Source of the DNA: Symsagittifera roscoffensis
Taxonomy: Eukaryota > Xenacoelomorpha > Acoela > Convolutidae
Assembly (NCBI RefSeq): GCF_963678635.1
Contig: NC_087065.1
Location: 78,129,396 to 78,193,395, forward strand
Length of the DNA stretch: 64,000 nt
Direction: 5' to 3'
The position numbers and the translations under genes were made by a program. Each line of letters opens with the position of its first letter. The stretch's first letter is position 1. Below are positions 23,601-28,534 of this stretch, piece after piece. The notes under the pieces were generated by a model. The model did no database searches. It worked only from the letters and a program-made list of their open reading frames with translations, and had not been told where the DNA came from.

Positions 23601-25586
23601 TTTGGAGGCAAAAATTGCAGGCCCTAAAAATTCTACAATAGCACCATATTACAGAGTTGAAAGTTTTTTGAAGATAACTCTCGTGAAATTTAAAAAAAAT
23701 TAGGAATAACGACATATCTCGGAAGCTAGCAGGCTGTGCTTAGCAATCATACTTGAAGACATTGCTTAGCAGTCGTACTCGGAGTCATACTTTCGAAAAA
23801 TCACAAAAATTGTCAGTGTTCATATTTCACAGCCCACGACAGCACATCACTATTAGGATGCTAATTTAAAATTTGGTTAAAAACACGCTGAAACGAAATA
23901 CCCCCGTTACATTTTGTATAAATGGATGAAAAACTGCCCCTCCCCTTTCCTCCCATGCTGGCATCTTAACTACAGCTTTACATTCGGGACTTCCAATTGG
24001 CTTAGCATTCATAAACTGGAAAATCAAACAAAAATTTTAGCATTGCAATATACGAAATAGTTTAAGGATGCACAGATACATTATGCACTTAACCATTGTA
24101 AAAAAACGCTTAAACAGCAAGATATGTATCACACGGATTTAAATGTAGTATCGATTTGATTAACTTGCTAAAAAAAACAACCAATTTGGGAATGTTTGAT
24201 TTTTAGGAGAGTTTCTCATTTTTATCAACCAGATTTTGAATTATTTTTTCTGAAGCTTAATAATGGCAATCAACAACAATCTTACTGTGTTTCAGGCAAC
24301 TCAACAGTTCTTCTACTTTTGTAACTTTTGATTTGATAACCCTTATTCTGTTTTCTCTACTAAGTGACTTTTCTTTTTCAGTTTTGGTTATATCTGACTT
24401 CAAGTCATCAATTGAGTCACCTCGATTATTTCTTCTAAAACGCTTATCAGCTGTTTTAGGTGAACCTCTATCGTTGCTAGTATATTCCGCTCGCATTGTG
24501 TCTCATACATACACATACGGTCAAATTTTCTTAGATTCAAGCATGGTCTCCATAGACAGCGGTGGTATTTCTCCAAGTCTTCAATAACAGTTTTGTGTGC
24601 AGTGCCTATATAAAGTGCCCCATATTCGAATACAGGCCTTGCATAGGTGTTCTAAATTTCAAATGGTTGCTTCCTTGTTTAAAATTTTCCCAGTGTATAC
24701 AGAGTCCAAGCGCTTTTGGCTAACTTTTTCTGAACATGGACATGCTCTTTGAAATTTAAATTTCAATCAATAACGAAACCAAAGTAGGTATACGAAGAAA
24801 TTTGATCTGAATAATTATTTCCGAAATTGGTGATGCTAGTTGTGTTTTTGTAAGTACCAAAAATGATACTTTTTCTTTTATGGCTATTTCTTGACAGCTT
24901 ATTAGCAGTGATACAATTACATAACGTATTTAAGTCTTCGCTGAAACTTGAGTGGAATTTTTCCCTATGTTTTATGTTATATCAGTGTCATCGGCAAACA
25001 AATTTATTTGCGAGTACTCGATTTGATCAGAAATATTGTTTATTTAGGTTAGAAAACGTATGGACCGAGGACATTGAAGTTTTTTAATCATTGAAGTCAC
25101 TGAAGACATTCTGTCTGTTTTTAATAATTTTTTTTTTTCAAATGAACATGTTTCAATCACTCTTCGCATACAAAAGGTCACAGGAATTACTAAAAAAATG
25201 ACCTTTCTAAGACCAAATTGCATAGTCTATGTCTCTTTCTCGCCTTGTTGTTATGGTCGATTTTAACTGTTTCCCTTAACTTCTCTATGAGTATGGAAGT
25301 TGCGCTATTTACAGTATAGTTGTGAGCCATTTCGTAAGTAATGTTTCAGGTGGAATAACATTTTGTAATTCTTTGTCAAAACTTAACCTCCGATGTGCGG
25401 GAATAATAAGTGAAGAAGCTGACCGTTTTCAGTGGGAGTGTTCATAGTATCGAAAGACGCCATGTTTGTGATGCTCAGCACACTCATCCCAATGACCTCT
25501 TGTGACCCCATGACCCCAAAGTGACACTTCTCCATCCTGCACTCTGGTAGGCCATGGATGCGCTTGTTGCTTTCATTCCTCCTCAT
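2392..25586 (-). CDS. POLR1A: RNA polymerase I largest subunit, 17 exons, C-terminus off window
   Basis: The largest subunit of RNA polymerase I carries the catalytic centre that makes pre-rRNA in the nucleolus. The exons, given 5' to 3', are 25424-25586, 21656-21792, 20181-20666, 19767-19925, 19249-19369, 18621-18787, 15699-15982, 15238-15363, 14705-14859, 13992-14219, 13576-13701, 12969-13080, 12717-12842, 9017-9155, 6608-6754, 3016-3239 and 2392-2630. All introns are GT-AG and the phases join without conflict, giving 3,139 nt or about 1,046 codons. Landmarks are a CxxC...CSGHMGH zinc site in exon 2, the Mg-binding [10 protein letters not shown] in exon 9, the funnel [12 protein letters not shown] in exon 15 and the bridge-helix GREGL-like [14 protein letters not shown] in exon 16. 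Pol I identity rests on class-specific wording such as GQIELEGRR. Animal RPA1 is about 1,700 residues, so roughly 60% is present. No lesion is seen. Confidence 0.95.
3016..3239 (-). CDS. POLR1A: POLR1A exon 16, bridge helix
   Basis: The acceptor is ttgtttcag and the donor CAAAG|GTAATG. Encodes [12 protein letters not shown], the Pol I form of the VGQQ.VEGKR block, then [31 protein letters not shown] and SGYLQR, i.e. the bridge helix and the lead-in to the trigger loop. Confidence 0.97.
3590..3800 (-). repeat. SINE relative in POLR1A intron 16/17 region
   Basis: Contains the body word set aagcagctctat...aagtgaYttaaaaaaagtagaaataagcctcg, shared with copies near 4380, 8280, 16340 and 17180, followed by a worn tRNA-like head. 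Read on the minus strand the head comes first. It is a diverged copy whose ends are not exact. Confidence 0.5.
4380..4780 (-). repeat. Two diverged tRNA-derived SINE copies
   Basis: At about 4380-4560 and 4676-4780 the same body and tRNA-like head are seen. The second head reads, on the minus strand, with a B-box-like GATCGAATCCCAG. Both lie within intron 15 of POLR1A. Boundaries are approximate. Confidence 0.45.
6608..6754 (-). CDS. POLR1A: POLR1A exon 15, funnel
   Basis: The acceptor is gtttacag and the donor CAG|GTGAGT. Encodes 49 residues, including the funnel signature [20 protein letters not shown] (SGAKGS is invariant in this class). Confidence 0.96.
7202..7480. mobile_element. MITE with 9-bp target duplication and tandem-motif ends
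   Basis: A 279-bp element with inverted ends starting GGGGG/GGGG, flanked by a direct repeat AAAGTGCAT at 7193-7201 and 7481-7489. Each end is built from tandem copies of a motif like CCGACCTTTTACCAGA, two on the left and three on the right. There is no ORF. GG termini and a 9-bp duplication fit Mutator-like non-autonomous elements, but that class call is an inference. It lies in intron 14. Confidence 0.8.
8260..8430 (-). repeat. tRNA-derived SINE
   Basis: The minus strand at about 8346-8425 reads TGACTGAGTGG (A-box-like) and, 35 bp on, GGTTCGAATCT (B-box). The shared body with aagtagaaataagcctc follows toward lower coordinates. This is among the clearest heads in the window. Confidence 0.7.
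9017..9155 (-). CDS. POLR1A: POLR1A exon 14
   Basis: The acceptor is cttatttag and the donor TCG|GTATGT. Encodes [16 protein letters not shown] and a charged helix ending in WEKMMS. Sequence conservation is low, as expected of this funnel-linker region, and phase fits both neighbours. Confidence 0.88.
9478..9681. mobile_element. Short MITE with TTACAAGG target duplication
   Basis: The ends GGACCAAGTTAGCATCCTC and the complement of GAGGATGTTAACTTGATCC form terminal inverted repeats. The 8-bp direct repeat TTACAAGG flanks it at 9470-9477 and 9682-9689. The left end runs into a C13 tract (9499-9511) facing a G11 tract (9521-9531). The core has a CCAAT-like word related to those at 25.8 and 26.3 kb. 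Confidence 0.7.
9996..10450. mobile_element. 455-bp MITE with 9-bp target duplication
   Basis: The ends GGTGTGCCAGACATCAAGCC and (complement) GGTCTAGGACAACAAGCC are inverted, and the direct repeat AGAAGATTT flanks them at 9987-9995 and 10451-10459. The subterminal regions repeat a motif like GACTTCAAGCCGA two to three times per end. No coding region is seen. It has the same architecture as the 7.2-kb element. Confidence 0.8.
10679..11983. repeat. Long inverted repeat, ~530-bp arms
   Basis: Arm 1 (10679-11215) and arm 2 (11450-11983) are reverse complements with moderate divergence, separated by a 234-bp spacer. Both arms carry the words gcgcgttaattgtccc, ttccttgtaacaaa and caagactgctcgtatcaggg, the last at their inner ends. 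Transcribed, this would fold into a long hairpin. It lies in intron 13 of POLR1A. Its class is unknown and there is no ORF. Confidence 0.85.
11984..12346. repeat. Third, partial copy of the same repeat, in direct orientation
   Basis: Begins exactly where arm 2 ends, with the same caagactgctcgtatcaggg start, and runs to the aactttacgaaaaa word, where homology stops. At 11997-12015 ATCAGGGC and GCCCTGAT form a perfect 8-bp stem with a 3-nt loop. The copy is closer to arm 2 than to arm 1. Confidence 0.8.
12717..12842 (-). CDS. POLR1A: POLR1A exon 13
   Basis: The acceptor is gatctttttaag and the donor GTCAA|GTGAGT, phase 2. Encodes [20 protein letters not shown] followed by [17 protein letters not shown]. 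The start was set at 12842 because the next AG (before CAAATGCG) would lose the conserved LMTNYLQ helix and break phase. Confidence 0.92.
12969..13080 (-). CDS. POLR1A: POLR1A exon 12
   Basis: The acceptor is gtttgtttgcag and the donor CTCAG|GTTGGT. Encodes [20 protein letters not shown] and HCLYELYG, matching the conserved GELLCGVLDK...YG segment. A plus-oriented SINE lies only about 20 bp upstream of the acceptor. Confidence 0.94.
13095..13295 (+). repeat. tRNA-derived SINE, plus oriented
   Basis: TAAGGCGCAACGG (A-box-like) and GAGTTCGAATCCC (B-box) form a tRNA-like head, followed by a GC-rich body and an A-rich end near 13280. It is the only clear SINE head in the window on the plus strand and differs in sequence from the minus-oriented family. 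It abuts the 3' splice site of POLR1A exon 12. Confidence 0.75.
13576..13701 (-). CDS. POLR1A: POLR1A exon 11
   Basis: The acceptor is aaatttcag and the donor GATG|GTGAGT. Encodes about 42 residues of a less conserved, acidic-ended segment ([13 protein letters not shown]) that joins in phase to [10 protein letters not shown]. Confidence 0.9.
13992..14219 (-). CDS. POLR1A: POLR1A exon 10
   Basis: The acceptor is caatattgcag and the donor ATCG|GTTAAT, a weak but GT-containing site. Encodes [20 protein letters not shown], the conserved pore-domain start, and [17 protein letters not shown]. Confidence 0.95.
14705..14859 (-). CDS. POLR1A: POLR1A exon 9, catalytic loop
   Basis: The acceptor is tttacatttag and the donor G|GTTCAG. 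Encodes [19 protein letters not shown]. The three aspartates of DFDGD (14811-14825) bind the catalytic magnesium. All invariant residues are present. Confidence 0.97.
15238..15363 (-). CDS. POLR1A: POLR1A exon 8
   Basis: The acceptor is tctgtatttag and the donor CTCAG|GTAAAT. Encodes [20 protein letters not shown], the nucleotide-site loop found in all multisubunit polymerases (GD...LNRQPTLH), and QAHIVKVL. Confidence 0.96.
15699..15982 (-). CDS. POLR1A: POLR1A exon 7
   Basis: The acceptor is tctgttgcttag and the donor AA|GTACGT, phase 2. Encodes [15 protein letters not shown]...[18 protein letters not shown] and [11 protein letters not shown], the strongly conserved block after MMGKRV in Pol I. 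Confidence 0.96.
16300..16560 (-). repeat. tRNA-derived SINE
   Basis: Contains the full family layout. A body with gaggcgaagctgcgcttcgc and aagcagctctataaagtga leads to a head at about 16405-16480, where the minus strand has a B-box-like GTTCGAATCAG, then a tail word aaataaagcagacaacagatgc. It lies in intron 6. Confidence 0.6.
17150..17320 (-). repeat. tRNA-derived SINE
   Basis: The same body (agcagctctacaaagtgcgata...aagcctc) is followed by a head with, on the minus strand, the word ATCGAGTCCTAG in the B-box position. Diverged. It lies in intron 6. Confidence 0.5.
18621..18787 (-). CDS. POLR1A: POLR1A exon 6, clamp/rudder
   Basis: The acceptor is ctttattacag and the donor CGT|GTAAGT. Encodes the conserved FAWLDLQ...VNN...[17 protein letters not shown] block that leads into the active-site domain. 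Confidence 0.95.
19249..19369 (-). CDS. POLR1A: POLR1A exon 5
   Basis: The acceptor is cttttatttag and the donor AAAG|GTACCG, phase 1. Encodes about 40 residues, [20 protein letters not shown] followed by an acidic, lysine-rich stretch. It was found from phase and position between exons 4 and 6 rather than from a strong motif. Confidence 0.82.
19767..19925 (-). CDS. POLR1A: POLR1A exon 4
   Basis: The acceptor is gctcttgaag and the donor CAG|GTGAGT. Encodes 53 residues including [16 protein letters not shown], which corresponds to the conserved FFLDFLVVPPSRYRP-type loop of Pol I and Pol II large subunits. Confidence 0.92.
20181..20666 (-). CDS. POLR1A: POLR1A exon 3
   Basis: The acceptor is cttttttag and the donor GAG|GTTCAA. 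Encodes 162 residues (101-262). It contains the RPA1-specific CRCCNLLN...C zinc-like pairs after the first zinc site, a helical stretch and the AAWKINQE segment. The donor was chosen because it joins in phase to FVFGSPDS in exon 4. Confidence 0.88.
21656..21792 (-). CDS. POLR1A: POLR1A exon 2, clamp zinc site
   Basis: The acceptor is ttgccttgcag and the donor ACA|GTAAGC. Encodes residues 55-100, with a CxxC followed by [11 protein letters not shown], the zinc-binding element of the clamp core shared by multisubunit polymerase large subunits, then VYNP. Confidence 0.95.
22231..22780 (-). mobile_element. LINE 3' fragment, copy A
   Basis: This 550-bp block is nearly identical to 24198-24747. 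The longer copy shows it to be the 3' part of a minus-strand LINE reverse transcriptase with worn frames. Both copies begin at the same word, gatttttaggagag, as expected of LINE 3' ends. This copy stops where the 1.4-kb repeat begins. Confidence 0.65.
22781..24184. repeat. 1.4-kb interspersed repeat B, copy 1
   Basis: About 1,404 bp, nearly identical to 33774-35170. It starts aaccaccctcttccactcg and ends caaccaa. Inside are diverged units of the ~165-bp motif (cgtcatatctcgaaaact, gagcagtcat, ttggaggc, acagcaccc) also seen as a pure array at 39.3-40.7 kb. No ORF of note and no terminal inverted repeat. Class unknown. Confidence 0.8.
24198..25085 (-). pseudogene. Decayed LINE reverse-transcriptase fragment, copy A'
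   Basis: On the minus strand it reads, in broken frames, NVLGP, then [10 protein letters not shown] (FADD catalytic box at 24987-24998), then LNFKEHV and [15 protein letters not shown]. This is the standard order of palm and thumb segments in CR1/Jockey-type reverse transcriptases. There are several stops and shifts. The 550 bp at its 3' end is duplicated at 22231-22780. It lies in POLR1A intron 1. Confidence 0.75.
25086..25423. other. POLR1A intron 1, unclassified stretch
   Basis: AT-rich intronic sequence between the LINE fragment and exon 1. I see no feature in it. Confidence 0.5.
25424..25586 (-). CDS. POLR1A: POLR1A exon 1 (start codon)
   Basis: Encodes residues 1-54. The ATG at 25586 is preceded by an in-frame TGA, so it is the first possible start. 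The segment [18 protein letters not shown] matches the conserved RPA1 N-terminus (FGMYSAEE...SIT type). The donor after GAAAACG is GTCAGC, phase 1. The exon ends in TENG, which continues as LYDRRLG in exon 2. Confidence 0.93.
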
Positions 25587-25740
25587 AACTAAGAATCACT
25601 TAGGCTCCAATTAGTCCATAAATTCATTTAACCTAAAAAACTCAGCTTTGCCGCAACCTTCAACTTCTCTATACGCACAAAGACAAGACTAGTTTTCATC
25701 ACGACTTCAAAAAGCATAAAGATTCTAACTGATATAGACC

Positions 25741-25962
25741 GGAGTGCAGCCAGTATTTAGACAGCCGCGTATTCATACTGGTCAGTATTTAGACAAATAC
25801 TGTATGAACCAATCAGAATCGAGAAAAAAACATAAATAATCCAAAATTAATAATAATTATTTATTAATTTCTTCTTTGTCTCGATTCTGATTGGTTGAAA
25901 CAGTATTTGTCTAAATACTGACCAGTATGAATACGCGGCTGTCTAAATACTGACATGTAACC
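25741..25962. mobile_element. Palindromic MITE 155 bp upstream of POLR1A start
   Basis: A 222-bp element, nearly a perfect palindrome with ~80-bp arms. It is flanked by ATATAGACC at 25732-25740 and 25963-25971, and its ends start GG. The words CAGTATTTAGACAG and GTCAGTATTTAGACAAA repeat within each arm. Both arms carry CCAATCAG (25809-25816 and, inverted, 25887-25894). It sits in the presumed promoter region of POLR1A. Confidence 0.88.
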
Positions 25963-26049
25963 ATATAGACCATTCTAGGATGCCAGTTTAGAAAAGAGCC
26001 TAAAACCTAAGACATTTTAAATGGAGTACAGTAAATAACTTGCCAGCTG

Positions 26050-26205
26050 TTAAGACGACAAGTGTTTTTGGGGATGAATTTAAGACGACGCCACACACTA
26101 ATTCGCCAATTGTACTTCTGAGAAATATAACTCGCTTGAATTCGATCAGTTCACTATACATGCTTTAACTCTCATTTATCGCCAAATGGTCATGTCGTCT
26201 TTTAT
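26050..26205. repeat. Possible worn MITE with TAAGACGAC motifs
   Basis: The motif TTAAGACGAC occurs at about 26050 and 26080, and its complement near 26193 (gtcgtctttta). This matches the tandem-motif end design of the other MITEs, but no flanking duplication could be fixed. Confidence 0.35.
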
Positions 26206-26283
26206 ATCTAGCACCTTTTTAAAAGTTTCCCCAAATAGCATCTAGAGGGAGTTGGAGAAAAATGGACAACCTTATTTCATATC

Positions 26284-26468
26284 GGTCAAAAAGTAGACAA
26301 ATACTATATGAACCAATCAGAATTGAGAACAAAAGCAAACTCAGGAAATAAATAAATAATTATTATTTATTTCCTAGGTTTGCTTCTTGCTCTCAATTCT
26401 GATTGGTTAATACAGTAGTTGTCTACTAAATGCCGTGTCTACTTCATGACTCGTCTACTTTTTGCTAC
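26284..26468. mobile_element. Second palindromic MITE upstream of POLR1A
   Basis: Inverted arms run from GGTCAAAAAGTAGAC to gtctactttttgctac. The right end repeats gtctac three times. The arms share an aaccaatcagaatt core (CCAAT at 26313-26320 and 26399-26406) with the 25.74-kb element. The flanks (tttcatatc, gttcccatc) match at only 6 of 9 positions, so the target duplication is uncertain. Confidence 0.65.
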
Positions 26469-26810
26469 GTTCCCATCTAAAAGAACTGTTAAAACGTTTA
26501 ACGTCTCACCGAATGAAAACTTCGTCGATGATTCCTGAATTTGTTCTAATACTAAGAATATCCTTTTTTTTATCACACTAATCTGAACTCTTACCGCAAT
26601 TGTTCAAACGATCAGTTTCTATTTTAATCAAATTCTCCGAACTGAAGAAAACGGATCAAATTAACTTCTCTACGCCCAAGATCTGCAGGGGAGATGATGG
26701 TAACTTAGTTGTACTCAGGAATTTTCAGCCAATCGGAGTCAAGAATTTGTAACGCATTGCTAAGAGACTTCAAGCCAAATTAAATAGGGAGGTCAAATAT
26801 CTTTACTTAA
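26469..26810. other. Intergenic, MITE-like remnant near 26690-26800
   Basis: Includes ggaattttcagccaatcggagtcaag, a relative of the core of the 9478-9681 element, and a short match to 9700-9735. No gene is seen. Confidence 0.4.
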
Positions 26811-26858
26811 TAGCCTAATTGTTGTGATAAACTTATTAAATAGTTTCAGATAGTTGAA

Positions 26859-26894
26859 ATGTTTACCGGGGTAGCAATGGTTGCCCCGCGATGA
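26859..26894 (+). CDS. Short upstream ORF overlapping the esterase ORF by ATGA
   Basis: Twelve codons including the stop (MFTGVAMVAPR). Its TGA at 26892-26894 overlaps the ATG at 26891 of the next ORF as ATGA. This is the layout seen in termination-reinitiation coupling. Whether it is translated is not known. Confidence 0.4.
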   Translation: MFTGVAMVAPR

Positions 26895-27484
26895 AATTGT
26901 CCGACAGAAGATATCACTTGCTCAAGACATCATCTTCAAAAAATCTCCTGATTGCGGATTCTCAAGCACGCCATCTTGATTTTCCAAATTTCAATATCTT
27001 GTCCCTACCTGGGGCCCGAATTGGTGCGGTCCAAAACTTCTTACCCGAGAAAGACAAATTCAACATCATCGCTCTGCTCATCGGCGGAAACGACGCCTTC
27101 AACGGAAAAGACCCCTCCAGTATACCTGCAGGCGACATTGCTGAAGAACTGTCGAAGCTAGCCGAGGAGCTGTGTGAACGAGCCAAAAAAGTTTTCGTCA
27201 TCGGAATCCCTCATCGTAGTGAGAACCGAGCTCGATCTGCAAAAATAAACGAATTCCTAAGAAAGATAAAAGGAACTTGGAAGTTTAGAGGAGTGAGTGA
27301 AAAAATCCACAGCTCATATCATTTGAAAACTGACGAAGTGCACCTCAGTGAAGAAGGTCTGAAGGGCATTAAAAGTATTCTCAAGAATAAAATCTTATAC
27401 GATAAACATTCGAACATCTGCAATACAGAAGGACATCTGGTATATTACGAGTGTCGTTTCAAGAACTGTCAGTGCCCCTATTAA
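26891..27484 (+). CDS. LINE SGNH-hydrolase (esterase) ORF
   Basis: A 197-residue protein with the SGNH motif order. Block I is LLIADSQ (Ser24 as nucleophile, with A replacing the usual G of GDS), the block II glycine is in PGARIG, block III is IGGND, and the terminal Asp-x-x-His is DEVHLS. This fold is the esterase domain known from ORF1 of CR1-type LINEs, where its role in the cycle is unsettled, with membrane or lipid association proposed. Here it is a stand-alone ORF rather than being joined to the PHD finger. The C-terminus ends in a Cys-rich YYECRFKNCQC. A cgtaagt donor-like word follows the stop directly. Confidence 0.85.
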   Translation: MKLSDRRYHLLKTSSSKNLLIADSQARHLDFPNFNILSLPGARIGAVQNFLPEKDKFNIIALLIGGNDAFNGKDPSSIPAGDIAEELSKLAEELCERAKKVFVIGIPHRSENRARSAKINEFLRKIKGTWKFRGVSEKIHSSYHLKTDEVHLSEEGLKGIKSILKNKILYDKHSNICNTEGHLVYYECRFKNCQCPY

Positions 27485-27497
27485 CGTAAGTAGAAAT

Positions 27498-27598
27498 AGT
27501 GAACCGCAGGCCTCCCCTTTTCGGGAACCACCAGGTTTGTCTATTTCTTCTTTTCCCCTGAGTGAGCCACAGGCCTCCCCTTTTCGGGAACCACCAGG
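27498..27598 (+). repeat. Two copies of a ~38-bp direct repeat between LINE ORFs
   Basis: Copies lie at 27498-27535 and 27561-27598, exactly 63 bp apart. The last 28 bp are identical, containing aggcctccccttttcggg and ending accaccagg. The unit is much more GC-rich than the surroundings. The location between two ORFs suggests a regulatory or RNA-structural role, but nothing shows that directly. Confidence 0.8.
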
Positions 27599-27632
27599 CT
27601 TAACTGTTTTTCTATCCATAGTATAAGCAAAA

Positions 27633-28529
27633 ATGGGCAAAAACTGCAAAACATGTAAAAGAGGCTTTGCCAGCAACGAGAAAACATACACTTGTGTCGC
27701 ATGCAACGCTCAAATGCATTTGGAACCAACTTGTGTTGGGTTGTCTCTAGTGGCCATAAATGGAATAAAAGAACTAGGGCCGAATGTCATGTTGCTTTGT
27801 AATACTTGTGTGCAAAATAATGAACGAGACAACTTTATAAGATGCAAAACCCTGGCCAACATAGACGAGAAGCTCTCAAACATTGATGTAACTGAAAGCC
27901 TTAAAAGCATGGAAAGAAGACTTACCGATTTAGTAGATCAAAAAATTGGAAATGCAATGAAAACGACATGCGATAAAGTGGAAAAAACTTATAGTGCCGT
28001 TGTAGCTGCTGAAACCACCACCCGGATAAATCAAGCTCAAACCACTCAACATGCTGCCAGATCTAACTCTGATCACAACATAAATCAAAGTTTTAGGATA
28101 CAAGGGGTCAAAGAGGACCCTGAGAAAACAAAAGGAGAAAACCTTGTCCCAACAAATGACGAAGTAAACGAAATACTAGACATAATTGGAGTGAAGCCGA
28201 AAATAATAGAACTAAAACGACTGGGAAAATTTGATCGTAATCGAATGAAGCCAAGAACACTGCTGGTAACTGTACCTAGCGAACATGAAGCACGACTAGT
28301 ACTAGCAAAAAGCCGAGAAAAGCGAGAACAATTGGTCGAAAAAGAGGTCTACCTGCTACCAGCATTGACCAAAGAGAGTGCAATTAAAGAGAACGAAATC
28401 CTTAAGAAACGAAGACAACTACTAGATGAAGGCGTTCCTCGCGAAAAGCTGAAAATAAGGAATCTAGAATTGTTCAATGATGGTGTGAAAGTAACTATTG
28501 ACACTGAAGTTCAGGAACCCCAGCATTGA
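27633..28529 (+). CDS. LINE ORF1 with PHD-type zinc finger
   Basis: A 298-residue protein. Residues ~4-57 follow the C4HC3 spacing of a PHD finger (CKTC, CVAC, H-x4-C, CNTC). A likely coiled-coil segment follows (LSNIDVTESLKSMERRLTDL). The C-terminal part is basic, contains FRIQGVKEDP...LKRLGKF and RTLLVTVPSEHEARLVLAKS, and resembles RRM-like ORF1 nucleic-acid-binding domains. The stop is TGA at 27527+1000, i.e. 28527-28529, and the following ORF is in the same frame with no intervening base. Confidence 0.85.
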   Translation: MGKNCKTCKRGFASNEKTYTCVACNAQMHLEPTCVGLSLVAINGIKELGPNVMLLCNTCVQNNERDNFIRCKTLANIDEKLSNIDVTESLKSMERRLTDLVDQKIGNAMKTTCDKVEKTYSAVVAAETTTRINQAQTTQHAARSNSDHNINQSFRIQGVKEDPEKTKGENLVPTNDEVNEILDIIGVKPKIIELKRLGKFDRNRMKPRTLLVTVPSEHEARLVLAKSREKREQLVEKEVYLLPALTKESAIKENEILKKRRQLLDEGVPREKLKIRNLELFNDGVKVTIDTEVQEPQH

Positions 28530-28534
28530 CTAGG
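28527..28534 (+). promoter_or_regulatory. Candidate stop-codon readthrough site TGACTAGG
   Basis: The ORF1 stop is followed by CTAG, giving TGA CTA G, the nucleotide context known to promote efficient readthrough in animal and viral mRNAs. The downstream frame is open and lacks an ATG until 28857, after two endonuclease motifs. Functional readthrough is inferred, not shown. Confidence 0.6.

Noticed and set aside
22231-24747. LTR retrotransposon (direct repeats flanking an interior)
   Set aside because: The flanking repeats are LINE reverse-transcriptase fragments and the interior is a non-coding repeat that also moves alone with its own target duplication.
27486-27620. Intron fusing the LINE esterase and PHD ORFs into one protein
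   Set aside because: The esterase stop codon lies before the donor-like site, so splicing there would not fuse the two frames. Kept only as a weak UTR-intron idea.
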